Below, one piece after another: positions 1 through 11,100 of a stretch of DNA of 64,000 nucleotides. The notes beneath the pieces are model-generated. The model did not search any database. It saw only the letters and a list, made by a program, of their open reading frames with translations, and was not told the origin of the DNA. Source of the DNA: Bipolaris cookei (Eukaryota; Ascomycota; Dothideomycetes; Pleosporales; Pleosporaceae); NCBI GenBank assembly GCA_002286855.1, contig NRSV01000040.1, positions 2,071-66,070 of the forward strand, given 5' to 3'. How positions within the stretch are numbered: the first letter of the stretch is position 1; every line of letters begins with the position of its first letter. The position numbers and the translations under genes were made by a program.

Positions 1-1134
1 CTGGAAGGAAGCGCTCCTTGTCAATATGCCAGATATGGTGGCGTGCCAAGTCTCGTACGCATTGAGAGTACTTCTGCTTAAGAGGCGAAAAGCAGACAAC
101 GTCAAATGGCTGAAGTATGTGCGACGAATGAGCAGGCATACAGAGGGTAAGGATCTTTCGTACGAGGCAGTAATCCTTAAATTCTTGGTTAAGGTGGCTC
201 TCATGGCCGTCAAGGATGAGCAGCCTATACGACCCCACCTGATGCGTCTTTGTGTACTCATCAAAGTGCTTCAACCATGCCAGACCAAGCTCATTGTTCG
301 TCCAGCCATTCTCTGATACTGAGAGCTTCCAATCGTACGGTATACCTGCTTCTTCGTACCAAGCAGAGATGTGGACGCGTCCCTTGTAGATAATGAATGG
401 CGGGGTAGCGTATCCCGCAGCGCAGATGCTCTGAATGACTGTAACCCACTCACGATTGCCTGGCTGAGCAAGAGTAGATCTCGTACGACGCTCTGCGCCT
501 GTGACTACCTTCATTGACCCAATAACGCCCATCTGAAAGCCAGTTTCATCAGAGTTGTGGATATCGTCTGAATGAACCCCATACTTCTCAATAGTCTCTC
601 GTACAAGCTTGAACCACGCGTTAATTATCTCTGGATTCTCTTGCTGAATTCTCTGACAATCCTTTGCTCGATCGAAGGCTGTTTTAAGCTCGCCCGTACG
701 CGTAACGAACCGCTCTGCCCAGCATCTACCTAAAGACTGGCCATCTCGTTCGCGCAGTAGTTTCTTTGCCATATCTGCTACTTCACATAGACGGGGGGCA
801 AATCCTCGCGAGTCTAGATCAAGAATGTATCGTACGATAGTTTGCTCTTCAGACTTGATTAGCTTCTGGCAATTTGGCTGCGTCGTAGGTCGAAATGTGA
901 TTCCTTGAAGCCGCTGAGAGATCTGCTGATGATGGACGTTGTAGGCTGCTGCAGCGCGCCGAATGCTCTTAAACTGGCCTGTATAATAGGCCTGAACAGC
1001 TAGAGTAAGCCTACCTTCTCGCTGAGTTAATATCGCGTTCTGTTGTTGAGGCTTTGTCTTTCGTACGTGAAGTTCACGATGCCAAGAAAAAGTGGCACAC
1101 TCGGTGATGTGGCACTCTCGGTGATTAAAAACGT
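1..1134 (-). mobile_element. E1: pogo/Fot-like Tc1-mariner transposon, truncated by window edge
   Basis: Only the 5' terminal part of this element lies in the window; the rest runs off the left edge. The outer end is ACGT at 1131-1134, next to TA at 1135-1136, as expected for a Tc1/mariner-class element. Read inward on the minus strand, the end carries a doubled subterminal motif (CACCGAGAGTGCCAC then CACCGAGTGTGCCAC), followed by TTTTTCTTGGC. The same architecture is seen in E2 at 6389-7489. The element contains seven CGTACG hexamers. No RIP-type stop codons are visible in the part present. Confidence 0.88.
2..1066 (-). CDS. pogo-like transposase, 3'-partial, open frame without visible ATG
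   Basis: The minus-strand frame is open for about 355 codons to the window edge. Domains in order are an N-terminal psq-type helix-turn-helix (QREGRLTLAVQAYYTGQF, then SIRRAAAAYNV), a CENP-B-type HTH (YILDLDSRGFAPRLCEVAD, then CWAERF), and the DDE core. The catalytic triad is visible: first Asp in HNSDETGF, second in LLILDGHESH, third in HILQPFDVVCFSPLK. The first in-frame Met is at 772 (VADMAKKLL), which would lose the psq domain. No ATG is visible in frame before it, so the true start may use an upstream exon or have been lost. Relative to E2 this copy is intact across the core, so it is a candidate active transposase. The C-terminus is unknown. Confidence 0.8.
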
Positions 1135-1136
1135 TA

Positions 1137-1510
1137 CCTGTATTTGATGTAATTACGTCGGTTGCTGCTAAGTGAAAAGAGAGGAAGCAGGAAAACGCGT
1201 AAGACCGAACAACCCAACTCGGAGTAGTCTTGGGAAAAGCTTGGACGATACTGTTGAAAAACAGAACAGGCATCACAACATACAAGATATGATAGTCCCG
1301 ACAATAGGTAGAAGAACCTATGGCTATGCGTAGGTATTAAGTGGTATCTGAATTATTCACTTTTTCTTATTCGGTGATATACAAACAAAGCAAATCCAAA
1401 CTACGTTCCATCGTCGTACCATGATACTTTCATTATCTTTTCCATCCGTAGCCATGACAGCCCGAATTTGTATCAAAATATCAACAGAGAGAAGACATGG
1501 TGGTAGTAGT
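1137..1510. other. spacer between transposon E1 and the CFEM gene
   Basis: This 374-bp stretch lies between the TA flank of E1 and the stop codon of the CFEM gene. It should hold that gene's 3' UTR. No gene, repeat or RNA is recognisable in it. Confidence 0.5.
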
Positions 1511-2156
1511 TTACAAAGCGAGCATGGCAAAGGCGGCGGCACCAATGATACCGACAGCCTGGGTGGCCTGGGCAGCAGCACCAGTGAACTCAGAGACGGA
1601 AGAAGGAGCGGAAGAGGCGGAGGGTGTAACAGAAGGTGTGACAGAGGGTGTGCCGGTAGAGATAGGGGTGGGCATGGGCACGGGAGTGGCGGACCCCAGG
1701 ATGGATGAGATGATCGAGGAGGCGGCTGAGGCAACGGAAGAAGCTGCAGACGATGGCGCTGGAGCGGCAGAGGCAGAGGTAACAGAAGCGCTGCTCTGAG
1801 CAGGGGCGGCGCCGCTGTTGGGGATGGTGATGGGAACGCCAGCAGCCTGGCAAGTGGACTCAACGGCAGCAATAGCCTTTGCCTGGTTGGCGGGCTCACA
1901 GCCCTTCTGCACGCAGGGCTGGACCTGGGCAAGGAGCGTGTCACCCTTCTTGCAGTGGCAGGCAAAGTCGGTGAGGGCCTCGCAGCCGTCACTGGTGAGG
2001 GGACCGATGAAGCATGAAAGCTTAGTATTGTGAGTAGGCGCACGTTGAATAGAACATTGCATAGTATGAACATACAGCGCACTGAGGGATGTTGTCGAGC
2101 TGGGCGCTGGCGACAGAGGCCAAGGCGACGATGGAGGCAATGGTGAAGGTCTTCAT
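1511..2156 (-). CDS. CFEM-domain, GPI-anchor-type secreted protein
   Basis: Two exons, 2156-2076 and 2020-1511, with a 55-bp GT-AG intron, give 196 residues. The start at 2156 yields a clear signal peptide (MKTFTIASIVALASVASA, cleavage before QLDN). A CFEM domain follows, with eight cysteines at about 26, 30, 40, 48, 50, 63, 68 and 84, including the typical DFACHC segment. The rest is Ser/Ala/Pro-rich, as in cell-wall stalks, and ends in a hydrophobic tail (VGIIGAAAFAMLAL) that fits a GPI signal. CFEM proteins are fungal surface or secreted proteins; some bind haem or act in host contact. Which role applies here cannot be read from sequence. A large antisense frame (1357-2307) is only a shadow of this gene. 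TTTATAAA at 2213-2220 is a plausible TATA element. Confidence 0.92.
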
Positions 2157-2212
2157 TTTGGCTATTGTTTAAAGTCAAAGTAGTGACGGGTTTGTTGAAA
2201 CTTGACAGTATG

Positions 2213-2220
2213 TTTATAAA
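2213..2220 (-). promoter_or_regulatory. putative TATA element of the CFEM gene
   Basis: TTTATAAA lies about 60 bp upstream of the ATG at 2156 on the minus strand. The spacing to a short 5' leader is tight but plausible. No transcript data are available. Confidence 0.4.
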
Positions 2221-4724
2221 GACAACGGATTTACGACGAGCATTCAAGGAGGTTATCAGAGACTCTTTATATGGCGTTGGGTAGTGAGGCGCCCCATGTC
2301 CAAACAAGGGAACCTGTTGGCATATCGGTGGGCTCTAGCTCCACACATTACTCTTTGTCATATATGAAATTTTGCCTTCATCCAGATCTTTGAGAGAACG
2401 CTGGAGATATGACTCGATCTGGCAACGCTAGTTGGCTATACCCCAGACTAGAGCATTAGTTGCGGCTGCATGCACGGGACTGCAGACGGCGAAATCTAAT
2501 GAGGGTGGGAAAGAGGCGCTGGGTAGGATACGGCCAGCAACAAACGGAAATTCCAGACAACTGGAAAGGATGCATTGCCGCGTCAGCCCCTAGACCTCTA
2601 AGTATGTATGTGCTTGCTGGCGAGCATCCGAGCAAGGTGTATAGTATTGTGTTGAGCCAAGCGACGATCCGAGAATACGACGATTGGACGTGATTGGGTA
2701 ATCAAGGGGTTACAGCATTGTTGTCAGTGGCCTGGTCAGGGGCTAAAAGCATGTTAGGGCGTCCGGTCCTTTGGCGTGAAGACAACTACAAGCTGTTGGC
2801 TGGTGACTGGAATTGGTGCGGCAGTGGCACAGACTAGTGCCAATAAAAATCCGGGGCAGCATTGGCATCTGCGCGTGTGCAAACGTCACATCAAACCATG
2901 CCTGGCTTGGGGCACCTCTAATGCACGAAATAAAGAACATTCGCGGACCAAGCCTTCAAAACCGACAAGGTCATTGGTAGGAGGCCTGTACATGCGACAC
3001 GCGACAACAGAATTCGCTGTCGCAACCCCACAAATCCGAGTACCCATTCTTGGTCAATCGTCCGGGACAGCCCATACCCGTCCTTTTCTGGCTAAAGCCG
3101 TTTAGAAATGGCCTAGAAACCTGGCCCACTACCCATCGGGATGTGTCATCCGAGCGTCCGCTACTCTAGCCCGCGTGCCAAAGAATTTCGGATGAGTTGG
3201 TTGAGTGGCGTGAGCCTGGCAGCTCTGCTGTACCTGCGCCGGTTTGCCATATTGATTTTTCCAAGTCCAATTTCCTTCAGAAGCATCAATGGGCCGCTAC
3301 TCTACTTGCTACGCCGTCCTCAACCACAAAGCCGGATGCAACGTGATCATTGAATAGCGAGCCTTGTAGTATGTTCCTGCGTCATTCTCATGCGGAGACA
3401 GCTTCCTTGTATGGAAAGATCTGACGGCTCGGTCGGCGCGAAGCGTTAAGTTCCTCGGCAGCATGTGCTTGTGCTGGCGCTGTCCAGCTGCTTTCCAGTA
3501 TGACACCTTGGAAAATGGAGCTGTAAAGCGGAGAACCTGGAAGATCTGGGGAAACAAGCCTTATCCCTGCTGCTATGACAACGGAGAAGGCGCTCGCAAC
3601 GCAGCTGAAAGCTGCCGTAGTGCCTCTGAGAGCTGGTCCCGCGGCGGCAACATGTCGGATGGTCATTGTGCAGCGCGCATCGAGTTAATTAGTAGCATAT
3701 CAACAGGCAAATTCACCGTTTATCCATCGTTTGCCGCAGGGTCGCAGGATTGGACGGCGATAGGTGAGTGGCGCTCCAGAACGCATCCCTGTGCGCTCTG
3801 GAAACATATGCGTATGCATACACATTCATACCAGCTTTCGAAGCGTAGCGGTCTGCTGGACCACATGATGAAGAGTCCCATATAAAGTCCTAAGAGAACA
3901 TTTTTGTGAAATACAGCGATGATCTTCATCGAACTTGCAATAATGTGGGGACTCAGCCTTCGTCTTAACCCGTTTTGGCACCTGGTGACAAGTCTCGGTC
4001 ATTACAAGGTATTGAGAACACAGCGGGTTCTCATTTTTGGCCAAAACTCCTCGAGGCTTTTACGTTTTAATTTCATGAAAAAGATTGCGGGAAGAGGATT
4101 CTATCGTATGATGTGAGCGCAGTGTATGTACAGAATCGACTGATCCTCATGAGAAGGGCTTGTGTTACTAGAAATCAGGTTTCACCAAGAAGAAAGCACT
4201 GCATATAGTAGTGCTTCATAATCCCCAACCCACCAGTTGCTTGTTTGGCCGGAATTTGGGTAGAGGTTCTCTATTCTTCTTCAGTACTGCACGTGGTAGA
4301 GCAAGACGAATGTAGTCGAAGACGTAACATCAACGCATCCATCTGCAAAGTAAAGATTTTTTGCAAATATAACTCATGAGTTTTGAACAACCGAAGATAG
4401 TAGAAAGAACAGATGTCACCAAGTGTTGGAACCGAAGTTGCGAGGTCAAGCGTCAGCAATGCTGCCTAGGTTCGACCAAGATCAGATGAGATAAGATAAG
4501 ATTCAATTCGGCCTTGGCTCGGTCCAGTCCAGCCAGGCGCGCTAGTGAAACTTCCGTCGGCGGTCGCGATTCCCAAGTTCATGACGAACTGTTGGCCTTG
4601 CATAACAGCCAACGCCTCCACACGTGAGCTTTCTCTATCAACACTCGGTATCACCATCGCCTAATTCGCTATATCTGTGGTTCTGTATTGTGCCCATAAA
4701 ATCCTCCGACAAACAAACGCAGTC
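2221..4724. other. 2.5-kb intergenic region, no gene recognised
   Basis: This region separates the CFEM gene from PRP46, which point away from each other, so it holds both upstream regions. Several short frames (for example 2776-3105 and 3463-3885) have no signal peptide, domain or family resemblance. I treat them as chance. No tRNA, terminal repeat or transposon end was seen. Confidence 0.5.
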
Positions 4725-6275
4725 ATGGCCGACACGGCAGCTTCGCGACCTCCCAGCACGGCAGAGCAGCTCGTAAGGATGTCCTCGAAGCGGACACGGG
4801 AGATATTCGCCGCCGACTTCGCTTCGTCCGCCGCATTAGATCACGCATCTAACGGCAGCTTCTCCATACACCCCACATCGCCGGCTCCCTCGACCGCCGC
4901 AGACCAAGCAGGCGTCGCATCGCGCATTCGCAATGAATACGAACACGTCCGCGAACTTCCACCTGCTCTCGCAGCCAAGATGGCCAGCGCCGCATCTACA
5001 GCGGCAGAGCGGCGCAAGAAGATCAAGGCGCAGAACGCTGAGGAGAAGGCCTCTGATCTTAAGATGCAGAAGATGATTGAGGGAGTCTCAGAAAAGGCTG
5101 GCAAGGTGCGGGATGCGCAATCAATGCAGCTGGCAGTACGAGCTGGAGGAAAGGGCGCTGCTCCCAACGCACATGGGCCTACACCAAACAGAGATCAGAC
5201 ATCCAGTTCGCTGGTCAGGAAGGACGTGGTTAGGCAAGCGAAGCCTGAGTGGCATGCTCCTTGGAAAATCAAGACAGTCATTAGCGGACATATGGGATGG
5301 GTGAGTAAATTTCAATTGCCTACAGGAGTAATAAGGGCTGACTTGGTGTAGGTGCGATCGGTGGCCATGGAGCCTGGAAACGAGTGGTTTGCTACTGGCG
5401 CAGCAGACCGCACCATCAAGCTCTGGGACCTTGCAAGCGGTCGGTTGAAAATTACCCTAACGGGACACATCTCGGCAGTCAGAGGCCTTGCAGTAAGCCC
5501 GAGACATCCCTATCTTTTCTCCTGCGGAGAAGACAAGATGGTCAAATGCTGGGACCTCGAAACCAACAAGGTAATCCGCCATTACCACGGCCATCTGAGC
5601 GGAGTCTACTCGCTTTCGCTTCACCCGACAGTGGATGTGTTGTGCACAGGAGGAAGAGACGGCGTAGTACGTGTATGGGACATGCGCTCACGCAGCAACA
5701 TCCATGTCCTCGGTGGTCACAAAGGAACGATTTCGTCAATCCAGTGTCAAGAAGCCGAGCCACAAGTAATATCCGGAAGCATGGACAGCACGATCCGACT
5801 ATGGGACCTCGTCGCAGGAAAGACCCGAACTGTATTGACTCACCACAAAAAGTCTGTCCGCGCTCTTGCCACGCATCCTACAGAATTTACCTTCGCCTCT
5901 GGTTCTGCACAATCCGCAAAACAGTGGCTATGTCCCAACGGAGACTTCATGCAGAATTTCTCCCCCGTAAACAGCATCATCAATACGCTTTCGGTAAACG
6001 AAAACAACATGATGTTTGCCGGCAGCGACAATGGCGAAGTCTCCTTCTACGACTGGAAGACTGGTCATCGCTTCCAACATACTGAGAGTATCGCTCAACC
6101 TGGCTCTCTTGAAGCAGAAGCCGGAGTCATGTGCTCTACGTTCGATGCATCAGGTCTTCGTCTTATCACTGGGGAGTCAGACAAGTCGATCAAGATTTGG
6201 AAACAGGATGAGAATGCAACGGAAGAGACGCATCCTCTAGACTGGAAGCCAATACTTGGTCGACAAAAATATTAA
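4725..6275 (+). CDS. prp46: pre-mRNA-splicing factor Prp46/PLRG1-type WD40 protein
   Basis: Two exons, 4725-5300 and 5352-6275, with a 51-bp GTGAGT...TAG intron, encode 499 residues. I chose the ATG at 4725 (MADTAASRPPSTAEQL) over the in-frame ATG at 4677 because it begins the conserved low-complexity head. The N-terminal 180 residues are Ala/Lys-rich with a helical AERRKKIKAQNAEEKA segment. A seven-blade WD40 propeller follows, with typical GH...WD repeats (TIKLWDLASG, MVKCWDLE, VVRVWDMRS, TIRLWDLVAG, SIKIWKQD). Prp46 (PLRG1, plant PRL1) is a core subunit of the Prp19/NineTeen complex that activates the spliceosome in the nucleus. The intron falls just before the first full blade. Transposon E2 begins 113 bp after the stop. 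Confidence 0.95.
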
Positions 6276-6388
6276 GGATCCGACGCCATTTGCCATCAAA
6301 CTTGGGCAAACGCGATTGTTGATGTTGCATGATAATTAGGAGTTTGTGGTGAGCATATTGGCGTCGAGAATGTATGATTATTTAGATA

Positions 6389-6695
6389 ACGTAAAGCACC
6401 ACCGAGCCGGACAGGCCACTGAGCCGGACACTTTTTCCTGGCATTGCCAACTTCACGTACGAAACACTATGCATCAACAACATTAGGATTTTTTTAACTC
6501 AGCGAGAAGGTAGAATTACTCTTGCTCTTCAGGCCTTTCGTACGGGTCAATTTAAGACTATACGAAGCGCTGCTGCTGCCTATAACGTACCTTTTCAGCC
6601 GCTTTCTGATCGGCTGAAGAAAATCACATTTCGGCCCCAAGCATCTCCAAATTGCCGCAAGCTTACTACAACTGAGGAGCAAACAATCGTACGAT
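6389..6695 (+). repeat. left arm of the E2 inverted repeat
   Basis: This arm pairs with 7183-7489. It contains the terminal ACGT, the doubled CCGAGCCGGAC/CTGAGCCGGAC motif and the coding region for the transposase psq helix-turn-helix. A 14-nt patch near 6644-6660 differs between arms; most of the rest matches. Confidence 0.88.
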
Positions 6696-6751
6696 ATATT
6701 CTTGATCTAGACTCGCGAGGCATTGCGCCACGACTGTGCGAAGTAGCAGAT

Positions 6752-7231
6752 ATGGCAGATAAACTACTACGTGTACGAGGTGAACAGCCTGTAGGCAAAT
6801 GCTGGGCAGAGCGGTTTGTATCACGTTCGGACAAGCTTAAAACGGTCTTTAGTCGAGCAAAGGATCCTCAGAGAATACAGCAGGAGGTCCCAGGGGTTAT
6901 TAACGCGTGGTTCAAGCTTGTACGAGAGACAATTGAGAAGTATGGGGTTCATTCAGACGATATCCACAACTCTGATGAAACTGGCTTTCAGATGGGCGTT
7001 ATTGGGTCAATGAAGGTAGTCACAGGCGCAGAGCGTCGTACGAGATCTACTCTTACGCAGCCAGGCAATCGCGAGTGGGTTACAGTCATTCAGAGCATCT
7101 GCGCTGCGGGATACGCTACCCCGTCATTCATTATCTACAAAGGACGCGTCCACATCTCTGCTTGGTACAAAGAAGCAGGTATACCGTACGATTGTCTGCT
7201 CTTCAGTTGTAGTAAGCTTATGGCGGTTTAG
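6752..7231 (+). pseudogene. truncated pogo-like transposase in E2
   Basis: This 159-codon frame starts at the Met equivalent to the internal Met of E1 (VADMADKLLRVRGEQ). The same frame is open upstream through the left arm but has no ATG there. It keeps the CENP-B-type HTH (CWAERFVSRS), the first catalytic Asp (HNSDETGF) and the strand up to GRVHISAWYKEAGIPYD. It then runs into the inverted right arm and stops. The second and third catalytic Asp are absent, so no active transposase can be made. It could still yield a DNA-binding fragment. Confidence 0.85.
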
Positions 7232-7489
7232 GGATGCTTGGGGCCGAAATGTGATTTTCTTCAGCCGATCAGAAAGCGGCTGAAAAGGTACGTTATAGGC
7301 AGCAGCAGCGCTTCGTATAGTCTTAAATTGACCCGTACGAAAGGCCTGAAGAGCAAGAGTAATTCTACCTTCTCGCTGAGTTAAAAAAATCCTAATGTTG
7401 TTGATGCATAGTGTTTCGTACGTGAAGTTGGCAATGCCAGGAAAAAGTGTCCGGCTCAGTGGCCTGTCCGGCTCGGTGGTGCTTTACGT
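7183..7489 (-). repeat. right arm of the E2 inverted repeat
   Basis: This is the reverse-complement copy of 6389-6695, placed where the transposase 3' half should be. A transcript crossing both arms could fold into a hairpin of about 300 bp. Confidence 0.88.
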
Positions 7490-7491
7490 TA

Positions 7492-8158
7492 TTCTTTTTT
7501 CCCTTTATTGTATTACATGCACAGGTCTAAGAACGAACGAGAATATACCATACCAGCGACCAAAGTGCGGTCTTAGTCTTTCGAACTCTGATTCGAATAA
7601 TATAGCTTCAACTTCAAAAGTTATGGTTTCCAATGCACTTCTTCATTCGACAGCTATTCTGAGCGTCATGTGCATTTCTTGACTTTATTCATCACAAAGG
7701 CATACGCGGGCACATGACCGACTTTGGAGCATTGACTCGTGGGCTGCTTCTTCTCCCAATACATAAGTAGACACTTAGAGCTGATCTGACACATTCGCCG
7801 CCTTATCAGTGCAATCAACTTAGGCCTTCTTTCCTGTTTGATAGGCTAGAGATAATGTTGTGTAACCGTCACTTTACACCCTTTCATGCTTGCCTGATTG
7901 GAGAATGCACTTCACTCTCACCTCTCAACACACGGTGCAAAGTTTTTCTTTCGGCTAGCGATTGCGCAAACAAGAGTTAGTTTCCTCATATTTAAATACC
8001 CCCCTCCTATATCAGAGCATTCTCCTCCTACATCAAAGCGCTCTCCTCCTACATCCAAGCACTTTCCTCTCCCTACATTGTATAGCCTTCCCTGGCAACA
8101 ATCGAAAGGCTTCCCACCAACTGACAAGCTCGCCCTAAGGCTACTGCATTTATTCAGC
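7492..8158 (+). promoter_or_regulatory. upstream region and leader of the ZNFX1-like gene
   Basis: The 667 bp between E2 and the helicase start hold TTTAAATA at 7991-7998, a plausible TATA element. Directly after it come three 21-bp tandem units (8008-8028, 8029-8049, 8050-8070), each close to TACATCAAAGCGCTCTCCTCC. The helicase frame is open back to 7898, but placing the TATA-like site and pyrimidine-rich repeats in the leader supports the ATG at 8159. Confidence 0.5.
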
Positions 8159-11100
8159 ATGTCTGACCGTGGTAGATACAATGGACAAGGCAGAAGAACA
8201 CACGGTCATGATCGTGGCCGCGGTCGCGGTCGCGGTCGTCGAGGCAACGCATTCGAAAGGCAACATGTACGCGAGACTGCCCCCACCAGAATTGAAGAGA
8301 CAGAAGAACAGCGTCAAGCACGAAACTCATACAATTCGTGGAAGCGATTGTTTACCCGGCCAGTTGATAACCCTAGTACACGGCGACAGCTCTGGGAAGG
8401 CGCGCTCAGTATATTGGAGGCAGGAGATCGAGACTGGCGTCAACGACTCCCTCAGGACCTCAATGATGAAGACGGTACTGGACATGGCCACATCCTTGCC
8501 TTAATTAACGACAATACCTGTGGTACCGACTATAAGACATTCATCAGCAACTCTCGCAACTTCCTTCTCACAATCTCACACCCATCCATCCTGCGCTGTC
8601 TGGCTGTTGATACTCATGTCGGGCTCATCTACAACCTCTTTGGAGGCGTGGGTGGAAAGAGGGCTGTTTCCTTTCTTCAGCGCCTTCTTGGGGCTATATT
8701 GGCAACTCCGGCTGCAAGGGGGACCGGGAACTCAACGGAGGACCCAAAAGCAACACTCCTTGCCATGTCGGTTGCTCTATTTGAGCTACTCAGGCGTGAA
8801 CCTAGGGTACGCTTCAATGATGAGATCCCTACACTTGTCGAATCCATACAGACTGCCACAGGAGTCTCCAATGATGATGCTTCTTCAGATTCCTTAACAC
8901 GCATCTTCAACAAGCTAAACGACATTCGCGCCTTGTTGGCACGCGCTCAAGGTCTTCTTGCTGACATGAGCATCTACGAAAACAGTGCTGCCGATGAGTA
9001 CAAAAACGCATCCCCCTACCCGCGCGACCTGATCGTGCCCTCCGGCCGTTTCGACAATGACAAGAAAGACATCACTGAAATAGTCCTGTTTCCTACCCGA
9101 GATGAGATTATGAGTGACGCAGAAGAATTTCTTCCCTATACCGACCCTGACCAGCCTCATTTCCTCCATGATCCTGTACAGCGTCACATTGATACCTTCT
9201 TTAGGTTGTTGCGTCACGATATCTTTGGTGAGTTGAAGGGAGCTCTGGCAGTGGTAATGCACACAGTAGCTCAGGACCCTACTGCGCTATGGAATGCAAA
9301 GCTGAACCTAGGGGACATGCGCGCTTATCATTACATTAATGCTCGGGTCAGCTATGTCACCTTGGATGCTAGAAAGGGTCTACAAGCACAGTTTGAGTTT
9401 GTTCAACCATGCGCAGTTCGCAGGAAGTCAACTGTAGAAAAAGAGAAGTGGTGGGAGGAGTCGCGAAGGTTCAACGAAGGAACACTGCTTTCCTTTATAT
9501 GGATCGATGATTCTATCACTCAGCACGTCTTCCTTACAGTTTCGGGGAAGATCACAGATCCCACAAAAGAATACGGTCTGACTCACGGCAAAGAAATGGC
9601 ATATATCACTGCAAGTTTGGCAACGCAAAATCGGACCACCGTGAGGAGTCTCATGCAAGCGCATACTGTAGCGGCTCGTGGCCTGCTGTTGGAGTTTCCC
9701 AACGTGATGCCTGCCACATTTTCACCCATTCTGGAGAATCTAAAGGAGATGCACCGCTTGAATCGTCTCCCATTCCAGCAGTGGATCGTGCCTCGCAGAC
9801 ACGAAGGACCACCGGGGAAACGGGTGATGCATCAAATCCCCCCGCCTTTGTATGCACGTACTCCAGGCTTCAAATTTTCTTTGTCGCCTCTGCTGAAGGA
9901 TGAAAACAAGGAGGAACAGTTGCTAATGGATCCTACGTCTTCATGCGATGACGAAGTGTTACTCAAGAAGCTTGGAACCGCGACTCATCTCGACCGTGGA
10001 CAATGCCAGGCCTTGATTGCGGCGCTGACTCGTGAATATGCATTCATTCAAGGTCCTCCTGGAACTGGAAAAAGCTATCTCGGCCTCCAAATCATGAAGG
10101 TTCTTTTAGGTCTCAGCAAAAAGGTCAATTTGGGGCCCATCATGATAGTATGCTACACCAACCATGCGTTGGACCAATTCCTAGAGCACTTGCTTGATAT
10201 AGGAGTGACAAAGCTCATCCGTGTTGGGGCGATGAGCAAATCCAAGAGGTTGGAATGCCACAATCTCCGCTCTGTGAGCGACCTGGGGACAAAGACGAAG
10301 TCAGAAAAGTATATGGCGGCTGTGAATTACAAACAGCTCGAGAAGATGCAAAAAGAGGCCAAATCAATATTCACTTCGTTGAACAGCATGCGAAGGCATC
10401 CTGAGTGGCAAAATATCAAGAGTCACATTTTTGGAGAACACCCAAACATATACAGCCAATTCTGCCGTATCGATGATCAAGGTTTTAAACTAGCTGGCCG
10501 TCATCCATTCGACGTTTGGACATCGAACATTCAGGCATCTTGCACTCGACAGTCTGCGACACTGTTAGAGCAGATTGTGCAGAAAGCAAATACGGATGTG
10601 TATTCGCTGACGACTCAGGAGCGGGGCGCTTTGGTCGCGCATTGGATCGATGGAGCCCGGAGCAACAAAATTGACGAGCTCTATGAGGTCATCAATGATG
10701 CTGCGAACACTCGACAAGGGTTAAGCAATGTACACGAAGAACTGAACCGACGAGTACTGGAAGAAGCGCAAGTCATTGGAGTCACGACAACTGGTCTTGC
10801 GAAACGAATTTCTGTCCTCCAGCAAGTGAAGTGCAAGGTTATCATTTGCGAAGAAGCTGGAGAGGTCATGGAAAGTCATATGATATCCGCACTACTCCCC
10901 GATGTCGAGCACGTGATCCAGATTGGAGATCACGAGCAGCTTCGACCTTCAGTGAACAACTTCCGCGATCTATCACTCGAGAGTGAGCGAGGAAAGCTCC
11001 ACCAGCTCGACAGGAGCCAGTTTGAACGGCTCTGCGTTGGTGAGTCGGGGCGTCCTTTGATGCCCGTTGCTCAACTCAATGTTCAACGCCGAATGCGTCC

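Larger units (their letters stand above)
6389..7489 (+). mobile_element. E2: self-inverted (foldback) pogo-like transposon
   Basis: The 1101-bp element is flanked by TA at 6387-6388 and 7490-7491, and both ends read ACGTAAAGCACCACCGAGC inward. The normal 3' half of the transposon is missing. It is replaced by an inverted copy of the 5' 307 bp, so the element is a palindrome around a unique core of about 490 bp. The core retains the middle of the transposase and is close in sequence to E1. The outer 250 bp or so of the two arms look identical by eye. Seven CGTACG hexamers are present. Confidence 0.9.

Noticed and set aside
1357..2307. 316-codon minus-strand frame over the CFEM gene
   Set aside because: It is Pro/Leu/Ser-rich and out of frame with the CFEM cysteines; the spliced CFEM model has signal peptide, domain and tail.
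7898..8158. N-terminal extension of the helicase from ATG 7898
   Set aside because: It covers a TATA-like site and tandem pyrimidine repeats and has no conserved sequence; ATG 8159 fits better.
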